Shown piece after piece: positions 27,925-36,748 of a DNA stretch of 64,000 bases. The number at the start of each line of letters is the position of its first letter. Position 1 is the first letter of the stretch. The notes under the pieces are model-generated. The model saw only the letters and a program-made list of their open reading frames with translations. It was not told the origin of the DNA and did no database searches. Location: positions 1 to 64,000 of the forward strand of contig NZ_JAUTDN010000013.1 in the NCBI RefSeq assembly GCF_030646155.1. The letters are read 5' to 3'. A program made the position numbers and the translations under genes. The DNA is from Conexibacter sp. CPCC 205762 (GTDB taxonomy: Bacteria > Actinomycetota > Thermoleophilia > Solirubrobacterales > Solirubrobacteraceae).

Positions 27925-27978
27925 CCCGTGGAGTGAGACCGCCGGGGATGACGATGCCCGTGGAGTGCGACCGCCGGG
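27925..27978 (+). repeat. Twin 22-bp direct repeat in the thiolase leader
   Basis: CCCGTGGAGTG(A/C)GACCGCCGGG occurs at 27925-27946 and 27957-27978, one mismatch in 22, spaced exactly 32 bp. Each copy has CCCG/CGGG ends. It lies between a TACCCT box (27908-27913) and the ribosome site of the thiolase gene. Candidate regulator site or paired leader hairpins. Confidence 0.6.
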
Positions 27979-27999
27979 CACCTCCAGAAAGGAAGCACC

Positions 28000-29190
28000 A
28001 TGGCTGAAGCCGTGATCGTCGACGCCGTGCGCACGCCGATCGGCCGCGCCGGCAAGGGCTCGCTGCGCTCCGTGCGCGCCGACGACCTCGCCGCGATCCC
28101 GCTGCGGGCGCTGCTCGACCGCAATCCGGGCCTCGACCCGGCGCTGATCGACGACGTGATGATGGGCGCCGCCAACGGCGGCGGCGAGCAGGGCTACAAC
28201 GTCGGCCGCAACGCGCTGCTGCTGGCCGGCTATCCGACATCCGTCCCGGGCTGCACGCTCAACCGCTTCTGCGCCTCGTCGCTGCAGACGCTGCGGATGG
28301 CCTTCCACGCGATCGCCGCGGGCGAGGGCGACGTCTACGTCGCGGCCGGCGTCGAGGCCGTCTCGCGCGCGGAGGGGGCGGCGGTGCCGTTCCACCCGCA
28401 GCTCGACGGCTCGCCGGGCTCGCTGATGAACGTCTACATCCCGATGGGCCTGACGGCCGAGAACGTCGCCGAGCGCGAGGGCGTCACGCGCGAGGAGCAG
28501 GACCGCTGGGCGGTCATCTCGCAGTCGCGCGCGGTCGCCGCGCAGGCCGACGGCCACTTCGATCGCGAGATCGTCGCGGTCGAGGTGCCCGAGCACGTCG
28601 AGACGACGCCGGAGGGCGAGGAGGTCACGGTCGCCGCGGCGACGGTGACGCGCGACGACGGCCCGCGGCCGGGCACGACGGCGGAGAAGCTGGCGGCGCT
28701 GAAGCCGGTCTTCAGAGCCGACGGCACCGTCACCGCCGGCAACGCCTGCCCGCTCAACGACGGCGCGGCGGCGGTGCTGGTCACGAGCGCCGAGAAGGCG
28801 GCCGAGCTGGGCCTCAAGCCGCGCGCGCGGATCATCGCCTCCGCCGTCGGCGCGCTGGAGCCGGAGTACATGGGCCTCGGCCCGATCCCGGCCGTCCGCA
28901 AGGTGCTCAAGCAGGCCGGCATGTCGATCTCCGACGTCGACGTCGTCGAGCTGAACGAGGCCTTCGCCGCGCAGGTCGTCCCCTGCCAGCGCGAGTGGGG
29001 CGTCTCCGACGAGCAGCTGAACCCGTTCGGCGGCGCGATCGCGCTCGGCCACCCCTTCGGGATGACCGGCGCGCGCATCATGACGACGCTGCTGAACGAC
29101 CTCGAGACGCTCGACAAGACGATCGGCCTCGAGACGATGTGCGTCGCCGGCGGCATGGGCCAGGCGATGATCGTGGAGCGCTTGAACTAG
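28000..29190 (+). CDS. Acetyl-CoA C-acyltransferase (thiolase)
   Basis: 396-residue thiolase, last step of beta-oxidation or the reverse condensation. Seen: acyl-binding Cys91 in 'NRFCASSLQ', His351 in '[12 protein letters not shown]' and the second catalytic Cys381 in 'MCVAGGMGQ'. AAAGGA precedes the ATG. The 120 bp upstream hold a duplicated 22-bp element. Its stop codon overlaps that of the convergent dehydrogenase gene within one CTAG. Confidence 0.93.
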   Translation: MAEAVIVDAVRTPIGRAGKGSLRSVRADDLAAIPLRALLDRNPGLDPALIDDVMMGAANGGGEQGYNVGRNALLLAGYPTSVPGCTLNRFCASSLQTLRMAFHAIAAGEGDVYVAAGVEAVSRAEGAAVPFHPQLDGSPGSLMNVYIPMGLTAENVAEREGVTREEQDRWAVISQSRAVAAQADGHFDREIVAVEVPEHVETTPEGEEVTVAAATVTRDDGPRPGTTAEKLAALKPVFRADGTVTAGNACPLNDGAAAVLVTSAEKAAELGLKPRARIIASAVGALEPEYMGLGPIPAVRKVLKQAGMSISDVDVVELNEAFAAQVVPCQREWGVSDEQLNPFGGAIALGHPFGMTGARIMTTLLNDLETLDKTIGLETMCVAGGMGQAMIVERLN

Positions 29191-29957
29191 CGCGGAGGCA
29201 TCCGCAGCGCCCCGTCGAGGCGGATGACCTCGCCGTTGAGCATCGCGTTGTGCGCGACGTGGACGGCGAGGGATCCGAACTCGGCGGGGTCGCCGAGGCG
29301 CGAGGGGAACGGGACTGCGCGGCCCAGCTCGGTGCGGGCCGGTTCGGGCAGCCCGGCGAGCAGCGGGGTGTCGAAGGTGCCGGGGGCGATCGTGACGACG
29401 CGGACGCCGTACTGCGCCATGTCGCGCGCCGCGGGCAGCGTGAGGCCGACGATGCCGCCCTTGGAGGCGGCGTAGGCGGTCTGGCCGATCTGGCCGTCGT
29501 AGGCGGCGATCGAGGCGGTCAGCAGGCAGAGGCCGCGCTCGCCGCCGGCGTCGGGCTCGTTGCCCTTCATCGCCTCGGCCGCGAGCCGCAGCACGTTGAA
29601 GCTGCCGATCAGGTTGACGCCGATCACGCGCGCGAAGGCGTCGAGGCCGTGCGCGCCGCGCTTGGAGACGGTCCGCTCGGCATGGCCGACGCCGGCGCAG
29701 CAGACCGCGATCCGCAGGCCGCCGGCGCTCGTCGCCGCCGCGCTCGCGACCGCCGCGGCGACGCTGTCGGCGTCGGTCACGTCGGCGGCGGCGAAGGCGG
29801 CGCGCTCGCCCAGCTCGGCGGCCAGCGCGGTGCCGCGATCTGCGTCGCGGTCGGCGATCGTCACGTGCGCGCCGGCGGCGTGGAGGGCGCGGGCGGTCGC
29901 GGCGCCGAGGCCGGAGGCGCCGCCGGCGACGAGCGCCGCAGTGTTCTCGATCTGCAT
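29187..29957 (-). CDS. SDR, type-II 3-hydroxyacyl-CoA dehydrogenase-like (HSD10 type)
   Basis: 256-residue SDR with 'GGASGLG' nucleotide motif (12-18), '[11 protein letters not shown]' and catalytic '[18 protein letters not shown]'. The stretch from the catalytic Tyr through '[10 protein letters not shown]' is characteristic of HSD17B10-type enzymes, which oxidise 3-hydroxyacyl-CoA. That fits the neighbouring thiolase and acyl-CoA dehydrogenase. The ATG at 29957 follows TAGCCT by seven bases, so leaderless. Converges with the thiolase gene, sharing the bases CTAG for both stops. Confidence 0.85.
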   Translation of the reverse strand: MQIENTAALVAGGASGLGAATARALHAAGAHVTIADRDADRGTALAAELGERAAFAAADVTDADSVAAAVASAAATSAGGLRIAVCCAGVGHAERTVSKRGAHGLDAFARVIGVNLIGSFNVLRLAAEAMKGNEPDAGGERGLCLLTASIAAYDGQIGQTAYAASKGGIVGLTLPAARDMAQYGVRVVTIAPGTFDTPLLAGLPEPARTELGRAVPFPSRLGDPAEFGSLAVHVAHNAMLNGEVIRLDGALRMPPR

Positions 29958-30113
29958 CCGCGCGAGGCTAACGAGCCCGCGGCCCGAGCGACTCCGGCAG
30001 AGCCCGTCTCCGCGCGCCGCCACGCGCGCACGCCCGCCCGCCGCCGCCCCGCGCCGCCGCCGGAACCCACATTCCGCCTTGCACCGGAAAGCAGGTGAGT
30101 GAAGTTGCTGTCG

Positions 30114-32552
30114 TTATTCGACCGTAACTTCACGCGGCTCCCGCTGGAGCGCGTCGGCGGCCTCGGCGAGCGGCGCTTCGAGGCGGCGCAGCGCCGCGAG
30201 GTGCTGATGCGCCCACGCGAGCGCGACGGTCGCGGGCAGCGGCGGGGCGGCGGTGGCGGGCGGGGCGTGCGGCGGGGCGGCGGGCGGCTGCGGCGCGGGC
30301 GCCGCAGCACGGTGCTCGATCGCCTGGCCGAGCGCGCGCAGCCATGCGCTCAGCTGCTCCAGCTCCCGTTCCAGCGCGAGCCGTCCCTGCGCCGCGCCGG
30401 CCGCGGTGCCGTCGGCGGCGGTGAGTGGCAGCAGCACGCGGCCGCTGCGGAGCGAGTGGGCGGTGCGGCGTACGCGGCCGCTGCCGGCGACCAGCCGGGT
30501 CAGCTCGCCGAACCGCTCCCGCGCGGTCCCGCCCGGCTCGGCGAGGCACTGGCGCAGCGCGTCGTCGAGCCGCCGCGCGTCCGCGACCGAGGCGGCGATC
30601 GCGTGGGCGAGGGCGGCATCGCGATCGACGGCGGGCGGCGCGCTGGGGGCGGGCGCCACACCGTCGACGGCGGGCGGCGCGCTGGGCGGCGCTGACGCCG
30701 GGCTCGGCGCTGGCGTGGCGCCGGGGGTGCGCGCGGCGGCGTCGCCGAGGCGCTTGCGGACCGTCGCGTCGAGCACCGCGGCGCTGCTCGCGTACGCCGT
30801 CGCGAGGCTGTCGCGCAGGACGGCGGCGGCGCCGCGCGGCCACAGCAGCAGGCCGACCGCGAGGCTGATCGTGCCGCCGATCGCGATGTCCTCGATCCGC
30901 ACGAGGCCGACCTGCCAGCCGACCGGTCTGATCAGGTTGAAGATCACCAGCACGGCGAGCGAGAAGGCGGCCTGTCCGGCGACGAAGGAGATCGCTCTCG
31001 GCGCATAGGCGGCCAGCAGCAGCGCGAACGGCAGCGCGCACCACAGCAGCGTGCGGTCGCCGTCGATCACGGCCACCAGCAGCCCGCCGGCGACGATCCC
31101 GGCGAACGTGCCGCCGACCGCCTGCAGCAGCGAGAAGCCGGTGTTGACCGCGCGCGAGCGCAGTGTCGAGACCATCGCCAGCACCGCCCAGAAGGCGTGC
31201 TGCAACTCGGCGACCTGGCCGATCGCGACCGCGAGCGAGAGGCCGACCGCACCGCGCACGCTGTTGCGGAACCAGACCGAGCGGGTGCTGGCGTAGGCGG
31301 CCGCGAGCCGCCCGGAGGCGACGACCGCGTCGCGGGCGACCTCGACGCCCATGCCGCCGCCGGCCGCGCTGGTCTCCGCCTCTGCCTCGTCGACCTCCGG
31401 CACCGCCTCGCCGCGTGCGCGCAGCGCGTCGGCGGCGAGGTGCCAGGCCGCGTACGACAGCATCCGCAGCGCGAACGCCTGCTCCAGCGCTCGCTCGACC
31501 TCGCCCGCGCCGGCCGGCGCGTTCTCGATCGCGTCGAGCAGGGCTGCGCCGAGGGCTGCGCGCGCTGCCGCGAGACGGGCGAAGTCGGGCTGCGAAGAGC
31601 CGCCGTCGAGGCGGTCGGCCGCCGCCGTCAGCAGCGCCGCGACGGCCCGCTCCAGCTCGGCCGTCTCGGTCGGGAAGCGCAGATCGGCGCGCGCCGGCGG
31701 CGGGGCGTGCGCGGCGAACTGCGCGAGCCAGTCGAGGTCGTCGACCAGCGCGGCGAGGGCCGCCGCGCGGCCGCTCGCGCCGGTCGGCCGGTACGGGGTC
31801 GCGTAGAAGCGCTCGCGCAGCTGCGCGGCCGCGGCCAGCGCCGCTTCACGGGCTCGCGCGAAGGCGTCGGCGCCGGCCTCGCCCGCCGCGTGAGCCGCGC
31901 CCGCGGCGTGAGCTTCGCGCCCCGCGTGAGCCGCGCCCGCGGCGTGAGCTTCGCGCCCCGCGTGAGCCGCGCCTGCGTCCGGCGGCGCGCCCGCGTCGAT
32001 GCCGTCGACGCGCGCCGTCGCGAGCGCGGCGAAGGCGTGGCAGGCGGCGGCCGCGGCCGCGTGCAGGCGGTCGCGTGGGCGGGTCGGCCACAGCAGCAGC
32101 AGCGCCGGGATCGCGAGCGCCGCCGCGACGCCCCAGCCGAGCAGCCGCGACGGCAGCTCCGACAGCGGTGCCGGGATCGCGACCGACAGCACGAGCACGA
32201 GGATCGCGGAGGTCGAGCCGGCGGCGAAGCTGCCGCCGAGCACGCCTGAGAAGAGCGCGAGGAAGCCGCAGGCGGCCGTCGCCGCGACCGCCGGCAGCAG
32301 CTCGCGCGAGCAGGCGGTGCCGATCGCGGTCAGCGCGGCGCCGGCGAGCGCGAGCAGCAGGTAGGAGCGCAGCCGGTCGCCGCGCGTTCCGCCGAAGTCG
32401 GCGAACAGCAGGAAGGCGAAGCTGCCGAAGATCGCGAACGCGGCCGCCGGTGGATCGTCGAGCGGCCCGAGCGTCAGCGCGAACGCGACCGAACCGACGA
32501 GCGCGAGCCGGGCGGCGTTCTCGAGCGCGGTGCGGCGGGGCGTCGCTGGCAC
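30114..32552 (-). CDS. FUSC-family integral membrane protein
   Basis: 812 residues. Two blocks of about five or six transmembrane helices (about 10-155 and 440-575), each followed by a cytosolic helical region, as in the FUSC/aromatic-acid exporter (YccS, AaeB) family. The second block has 'FRNSVRGAVGLSLAVAIGQ' and the 'VRIEDIAIGGTISLAVGLLLWPRG' type motif. Unusual: a 36-bp in-frame repeat expands the first loop with Ala, His and Gly-Arg-Glu. GTG start seven bases after TAGGAT. No partner adaptor protein (AaeA type) is nearby, so substrate and even transport role are uncertain. Confidence 0.85.
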   Translation of the reverse strand: MPATPRRTALENAARLALVGSVAFALTLGPLDDPPAAAFAIFGSFAFLLFADFGGTRGDRLRSYLLLALAGAALTAIGTACSRELLPAVAATAACGFLALFSGVLGGSFAAGSTSAILVLVLSVAIPAPLSELPSRLLGWGVAAALAIPALLLLWPTRPRDRLHAAAAAACHAFAALATARVDGIDAGAPPDAGAAHAGREAHAAGAAHAGREAHAAGAAHAAGEAGADAFARAREAALAAAAQLRERFYATPYRPTGASGRAAALAALVDDLDWLAQFAAHAPPPARADLRFPTETAELERAVAALLTAAADRLDGGSSQPDFARLAAARAALGAALLDAIENAPAGAGEVERALEQAFALRMLSYAAWHLAADALRARGEAVPEVDEAEAETSAAGGGMGVEVARDAVVASGRLAAAYASTRSVWFRNSVRGAVGLSLAVAIGQVAELQHAFWAVLAMVSTLRSRAVNTGFSLLQAVGGTFAGIVAGGLLVAVIDGDRTLLWCALPFALLLAAYAPRAISFVAGQAAFSLAVLVIFNLIRPVGWQVGLVRIEDIAIGGTISLAVGLLLWPRGAAAVLRDSLATAYASSAAVLDATVRKRLGDAAARTPGATPAPSPASAPPSAPPAVDGVAPAPSAPPAVDRDAALAHAIAASVADARRLDDALRQCLAEPGGTARERFGELTRLVAGSGRVRRTAHSLRSGRVLLPLTAADGTAAGAAQGRLALERELEQLSAWLRALGQAIEHRAAAPAPQPPAAPPHAPPATAAPPLPATVALAWAHQHLAALRRLEAPLAEAADALQREPREVTVE
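31888..31977 (-). repeat. 36-bp in-frame tandem repeat within the FUSC gene
   Basis: Two identical 36-bp units (31888-31923 and 31924-31959) plus half a third. On the minus strand they encode 'AHAGREAHAAGA' twice. They sit in the cytosolic loop after the first membrane block, where length variation would be tolerated. Confidence 0.85.
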
Positions 32553-32594
32553 GTCCGCGATCCTACGTCACGCCGCACGCTGCGGGGCGGCGGC

Positions 32595-32726
32595 GCGTCA
32601 CGCGGGTGAGCGGGCGGCGCCGACGCGTCACGCGGGTGGGCGGCGGCGCGTCACGCGGGTGAGCGGGCGGCGGCGGCGCGTCACGCCGGTGGGCGGGCGG
32701 CGCCGACGCGTCACGCCGCCCGCGGG
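32595..32726. repeat. Intergenic 19-bp repeat, five copies, each with internal dyad
   Basis: GCGTCACGCGGGTGAGCGG-like units start at 32595, 32625, 32648, 32678 and 32708 (spacing 30, 23, 30, 30; the last is degenerate). Each contains TCAC-N4-GTGA dyad symmetry. They fill the space between the egtD stop and the FUSC promoter box. May be a cluster of hairpins ending the egtD transcript, or a minisatellite. Confidence 0.7.
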
Positions 32727-32743
32727 GCCGCGGCGCGACGGCG

Positions 32744-33751
32744 TCAGTCGCGGACGCGTGCGGCGAGCGAGAGGGCGTGGCGGCCGTCGTCGTCCTCGAA
32801 CCACTCGTCGAGCCGCAGGCCGGCGGCCTCGAAGTCGTCGGCGACCCGCGCGCGCGTGAACTTGGCGCTGATCTCGGTGCGGATCTCCTCGCCGGCCGCG
32901 ACCTCGACGCGCAGATCCAGCGCGCCGACCAGCACCGACAGCGGCCGCAGCGCGCGCAGCCGCATCTCGATCCACTCGTGCCGCCGGTCGAAGAAGGCGA
33001 CGTGGGCGAAGCCGTCGAGTGGGAAGTCGGCCTCCAGCTCGCGGTTCACGACCGCCAGCACGTTGCGGTTGAAGTCGGCGGTGACGCCGGCGCTGTCGTC
33101 GTAGGCGGCCTCCAGCGCCTCGACCTCGGTCACCAGGCCGGTGCCGAGCAGCAGCCGGTCGTCGGGCCCGAGCAGCTCGCCGATCTCGCGCAGCAGCCGC
33201 CGCCGCGAGCCGGGCGGGAAGTTGCCGATCGTGCCGCCCAGCAGCGCGACGATCCGCGGCTCGCCCTCGCGCGGAGAGGGGATCTCGCCGAGGTGGCGCT
33301 CGAAGTCGCCTACGACGCCGTGCACCCGCAGCCCGCCGTACTCGCGCACGAGCGCCTCGGCGCTGTCGCGCACGACCGACTCGGCGACGTCGAACGGCAC
33401 GTAGCGGCGCAGCGTCCCGCGGCGCTCCATCGCGCTCAGCAGCACGCGCGTCTTGGCGGCCGTGCCCGAGCCCAGCTCGACCAGCTCGGCGGCGCCGCCG
33501 CCGACCGCCGCCAGCGCGTCCGCATGGCGCTCCAGCAGCCCGCGCTCGGTGCGCGTCGGGTAGTACTCCGGCAGCTCGCAGATCGCGTCGAACAGCTCGC
33601 AGCCGCGCTCGTCGTAGAAGTGCTTCGGCGGCAGCTCCTTGAACGGCCGCGTGAGGCCGTCGAGCACGTCGTCGGCAAGGCCGCGCTCGTGCGCCGCGTC
33701 GAGATGGGAGTCGATCCGGATCGTCGGGTCGACCAGCGGCAGGGGGGTCAT
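32744..33751 (-). CDS. egtD: L-histidine N-alpha-methyltransferase (ergothioneine biosynthesis)
   Basis: 335-residue SAM enzyme that trimethylates histidine to hercynine, the first committed step to ergothioneine. Seen: 'PPKHFYDERGCELFD', SAM motif 'VELGSGTAAKTR', 'FPPGSRR', 'LLLGTGLV' and 'FNRNVLAVVNRELEADF', all characteristic of the EgtD family, and length close to the usual 320-340. ATG directly follows the egtB stop with AAAGGA inside the end of egtB, so the two are one operon. Five dyad repeats follow the stop codon. Confidence 0.95.
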   Translation of the reverse strand: MTPLPLVDPTIRIDSHLDAAHERGLADDVLDGLTRPFKELPPKHFYDERGCELFDAICELPEYYPTRTERGLLERHADALAAVGGGAAELVELGSGTAAKTRVLLSAMERRGTLRRYVPFDVAESVVRDSAEALVREYGGLRVHGVVGDFERHLGEIPSPREGEPRIVALLGGTIGNFPPGSRRRLLREIGELLGPDDRLLLGTGLVTEVEALEAAYDDSAGVTADFNRNVLAVVNRELEADFPLDGFAHVAFFDRRHEWIEMRLRALRPLSVLVGALDLRVEVAAGEEIRTEISAKFTRARVADDFEAAGLRLDEWFEDDDGRHALSLAARVRD

Positions 33752-35083
33752 CTAGATGTCCTTTGCGATCCGGAAGCCGGCGAAGATCTGGCGGCACTGC
33801 GGGTGGTCCCAGTTGCGGAACGGGGCGGTCGCGACACGCGTCCGCGTCGCCCACGAGCCGCCGCGCAGGACGCGGAAGTCGCCGCCGAAGAAGACCTCCG
33901 AGTACTCCCTGTACGGGTAGGCGGAGAAGCCGGGATAGGCGTCGAAGCGGCTCGCGGTCCACTCCCAGACGTCGCCGATCATGCCGAGGCAGCCGCTCGC
34001 GGCCGCGCCGTCGGGATAGGAGCCGACCGCGACGGTGCCGTAGCGGCGCCAGTCGACGTTGGCGCGGCCGTGGCCGTCGCCCTCGCCCCACGGCGCCTCG
34101 CGCTTGGCGCCGGTCGCGTGGTCCCAGGTCGCCGCCGTCTCCCACTCCGCCTCGGTCGGCAGGCGCGCTCCGTGCGCGCGGGCGAAGGCGTCGGCCTCGA
34201 ACCACGAGACGTGCACGACGGGCGCGTCGGGGTCGAGCGGGACGCGGCGATCGAGCCGCCGCTCCAGCCACGCGCCGTCGCCGTCGCGCTCCCAGCCGGC
34301 CGGGTGCTCGATGTCGTACTCCTGCTTCCACGCCCACGCCTCGCGCGACCACCACTCGCGCCGCTCGTAGCCGCCGCCCTCGACGAACGTCAGGTAGCTG
34401 GCGTTCGTGATCGGCGTGAGGCCGATGCGGTAGCCGCGCACGTCGGTCGCGTGGCGCGGCCGCTCGTTGTCGTAGGCGAAGCCGTGCTCGGCCGCGCCCA
34501 GCAGCACGCGCGCGGCCGGCAGCTCGACCAGTTCCAGGCCGCCGGCGCCGGGCGTCGCACCGGCCCGCCCGCCCGGCCGCAGCGGCGGGGCGAGCATGTC
34601 GGGCGGGGTCGGCAGCGCGGCCAGCTCCATCGTCTGCAGCATCGTCTCGCCGTGCTGCTGCTCGTGCCGCAGCACCAGCTCGTGGATCGTCGCGTCGGCG
34701 CCGCCGCGGGCGAGCTGCGCGAGCGTCCGCTCGCGCACCGCGTCGAGGTAGGCGAGCGCCTCGTCGCGACGCAGGAAGGGGATCTCGCCGCGGTCGGCGC
34801 GCGGCGTCTCGAAGGCGTCGTAGACGACCGCCAGGTCAGGCCGCAGCAGCTCGCCGCCGCCGAGCTGGCGGACCGCCCACAGGTCCTCGAACGCGGCGAT
34901 GTGGCCGAGGTCCCAGACGAGCGGGCTCATCAGCGGCGAGTGGACCGTCTCGAGCGTCGCGTCGTCGAGGTGGGCGACGAGCGCGAGCGTCCGTCGACGC
35001 GTCTCCGCGAGCGCTTCCACGATCTGCTGCACGTCGCCCGCGTGGGCTGCCGTCTGGCTCGGCATCGACTTCCAGTCTTTCAC
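33752..35083 (-). CDS. egtB: Hercynine sulfoxide synthase EgtB (non-heme iron sulfoxide synthase)
   Basis: 443-residue enzyme joining hercynine to a cysteine thiol (cysteine or gamma-glutamylcysteine) with O2. N-terminal DinB-like domain carries the iron ligands His61 ('DLGHIAAFED'), His140 and His144 ('HEQQH'), matching the spacing known for mycobacterial EgtB; the C-terminal half is an FGE/sulfatase-modifying domain ('PTEAEWETAA', 'GNVWEWT'-like 'GDVWEWTAS', 'LRGGSW'). Start either GTG at 35083 or ATG at 35065. egtA, egtC and egtE are not adjacent. It follows the phosphogluconolactonase gene by 60 bp. Confidence 0.94.
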   Translation of the reverse strand: MKDWKSMPSQTAAHAGDVQQIVEALAETRRRTLALVAHLDDATLETVHSPLMSPLVWDLGHIAAFEDLWAVRQLGGGELLRPDLAVVYDAFETPRADRGEIPFLRRDEALAYLDAVRERTLAQLARGGADATIHELVLRHEQQHGETMLQTMELAALPTPPDMLAPPLRPGGRAGATPGAGGLELVELPAARVLLGAAEHGFAYDNERPRHATDVRGYRIGLTPITNASYLTFVEGGGYERREWWSREAWAWKQEYDIEHPAGWERDGDGAWLERRLDRRVPLDPDAPVVHVSWFEADAFARAHGARLPTEAEWETAATWDHATGAKREAPWGEGDGHGRANVDWRRYGTVAVGSYPDGAAASGCLGMIGDVWEWTASRFDAYPGFSAYPYREYSEVFFGGDFRVLRGGSWATRTRVATAPFRNWDHPQCRQIFAGFRIAKDI

Positions 35084-35143
35084 TTTGCCACCGAAACCAA
35101 AACCTGGAGCGTCGACGCGCCGGTCGGCTGCGTCGTCTTCGCC

Positions 35144-35848
35144 TCAGCTCGGCGCGGCGGTGTGGTCGACGATCAGCTCGATCTCGGCGCCGTCGTAGTC
35201 GATCAGGCTGGCGGGGATCCTCGGCGAGGGGCCGGCGAGCAGCTGCCCGATCGCCCACGCCTTGCCCGCTCCCTCGGCGAGCACGATCGTGCGGCGGGCG
35301 GCGCGCAGGGCCGGCAGCGTCAGCGTGATGCGGTCGAACGGCGGCTTCGTGCCGTGGACCGGCAGCACCAGCCTCTCGCGCTCCCCCAGCACCGGGTCGT
35401 CGGGGAAGAGCGAGGCGGTGTGGCCGTCCTCGCCGAGCCCGAGCAGCGCGAGGTCGAGCCGCGGCAGGTCGCCGCCGAGCTCGTCGCGCAGCTCCTGCTC
35501 GTAGGCGGCCGCGGCGGTCGCCGGGTCGTCCGCCGCGCCGGTCACCGGGTGGACGGTCGGCGGCGGCTGCGTCGCGCCGGAGAGGAGCGTGTCGACGATC
35601 AGCTTGCAGTTGCTGTCGGCGTCGTCGAGCGGCACGCAGCGCTCGTCGCCGAACCACAGGTGGACGCCGCTCCAGTCGTGCACGAGGTCCGCGAGCAGGC
35701 GGTAGGTGGCGGCGGGCGTGCGACCGCCCGCGACGGAGATGTGGACGACGCCGCGCTCGGCGCGCGCGTCGGCGATCACGGCGGCGACCCGCTCGGCGGT
35801 GGTGCGGGCGGCGGCCTCGGCGTCGCCGGCGACGGTCAGTTGGATCAT
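35144..35848 (-). CDS. pgl: 6-phosphogluconolactonase
   Basis: 234-residue enzyme of the oxidative pentose phosphate pathway that hydrolyses 6-phosphogluconolactone. Seen: 'SVAGGRTPAATY', 'WFGDERCVP' and the signature 'GLGEDGHTASLFP'. Length is typical. A TAGGCT box at the end of the upstream reductase gene gives a leader of about 40 bp. It is not with zwf or gnd here but precedes egtB on the same strand; NADPH supply and thiol protection are a plausible joint theme (inference). Confidence 0.93.
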   Translation of the reverse strand: MIQLTVAGDAEAAARTTAERVAAVIADARAERGVVHISVAGGRTPAATYRLLADLVHDWSGVHLWFGDERCVPLDDADSNCKLIVDTLLSGATQPPPTVHPVTGAADDPATAAAAYEQELRDELGGDLPRLDLALLGLGEDGHTASLFPDDPVLGERERLVLPVHGTKPPFDRITLTLPALRAARRTIVLAEGAGKAWAIGQLLAGPSPRIPASLIDYDGAEIELIVDHTAAPS

Positions 35849-35890
35849 CTGGCAGCCAGTCCTCGAACGGTGGGGGAGAGGGCCTTGAGC

Positions 35891-36655
35891 CTATCGTCCG
35901 CCGATAGCCACGCGATGACGCGTGTAGAGCGACCCGTTGCGCTCCAGCGCCCACACCAGCTCCAGCGGCAGCGGAGGCTGCAGCGGGTCGCCGCTGGTCA
36001 TCGGGAACTCGGGGCCGCCGCCGGCCAGCAGCGGCGCGGTCGTCAGGAACAGCTCGTCGACGAGCCCGCCGTGCAGCAGCGAGCTGAGCAGCAGCGGCCC
36101 GCCCTCGCACAGCACGGAGCGGACGCCGTGCTCGGCGCGCAGGTGGCGCAGCGCGGCGGCGCCCAGCGGCCCGTCGTGCTCCTCGTCGACGCGGTGGACC
36201 TGCACGCGCGCCGGCACCGCGGGCGGCGCCAGCGCCTGCGGCGTGTAGACGATCACGTGCGCCTCGGGGTCCTGGAACAGCGGGATCTCCAGCGGCAGTC
36301 TGCCGCTGCGCGTGATCGTCACCAGCGGCGGCGCGGGGTCGAGCCCGAGCCGCGTGCGCACCTCGCGCAGATCGGCGGCGCGCAGCGGGCGGCCGTACTG
36401 CTCGTGCGCGATCGTGCCGGTGCCGACGAGCAGCGCGTCGGCCTGCGTGCGCAGGTGGCGGAAGACGGCGTGGTCGCCGTCGTCGCCGATCCCGCCCGAG
36501 CGGCCGTCGATCGCGATCCGCCCGTCGAGCGTGGCGGCGAAGTTGGAGATCACGTAGGGGCGCTCGGCGGGCGCGCGGGCGGCGAGGTCGAGCGCGTGCA
36601 GCAGGTCGGTCAGCTCGACGGGGCCGGGATCGGGGAGGAGGCGGTTGAACTGCAT
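35891..36655 (-). CDS. RibD C-terminal domain reductase (pyrimidine reductase family)
   Basis: 254-residue single-domain NADPH-dependent reductase related to the C-terminal half of RibD and to dihydrofolate reductase. Seen: '[14 protein letters not shown]', 'LLVGTGTI' and '[12 protein letters not shown]'. The deaminase half of RibD is absent. Stand-alone proteins of this type reduce pyrimidine or other heterocycle intermediates; whether it acts in riboflavin synthesis is not shown since no rib genes are near. Start at 36655 lies eight bases after TACGGT. Divergent from glpX. Confidence 0.85.
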   Translation of the reverse strand: MQFNRLLPDPGPVELTDLLHALDLAARAPAERPYVISNFAATLDGRIAIDGRSGGIGDDGDHAVFRHLRTQADALLVGTGTIAHEQYGRPLRAADLREVRTRLGLDPAPPLVTITRSGRLPLEIPLFQDPEAHVIVYTPQALAPPAVPARVQVHRVDEEHDGPLGAAALRHLRAEHGVRSVLCEGGPLLLSSLLHGGLVDELFLTTAPLLAGGGPEFPMTSGDPLQPPLPLELVWALERNGSLYTRHRVAIGGR

Positions 36656-36748
36656 CTGCGCGGACCGTACCCCGTCGGCGCCAGTTCGGCCCGTTCCGCT
36701 CGCCAGATCGTCGTACAACCGCTGACCGGGTTGGTAGCGTCCGCCGCT

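Noticed and set aside
32777..36748. Long plus-strand open frame ahead of glpX
   Set aside because: Runs antisense to egtD, egtB, pgl and the RibD-type reductase, all of which have clear motifs; the true glpX start is at 36749.
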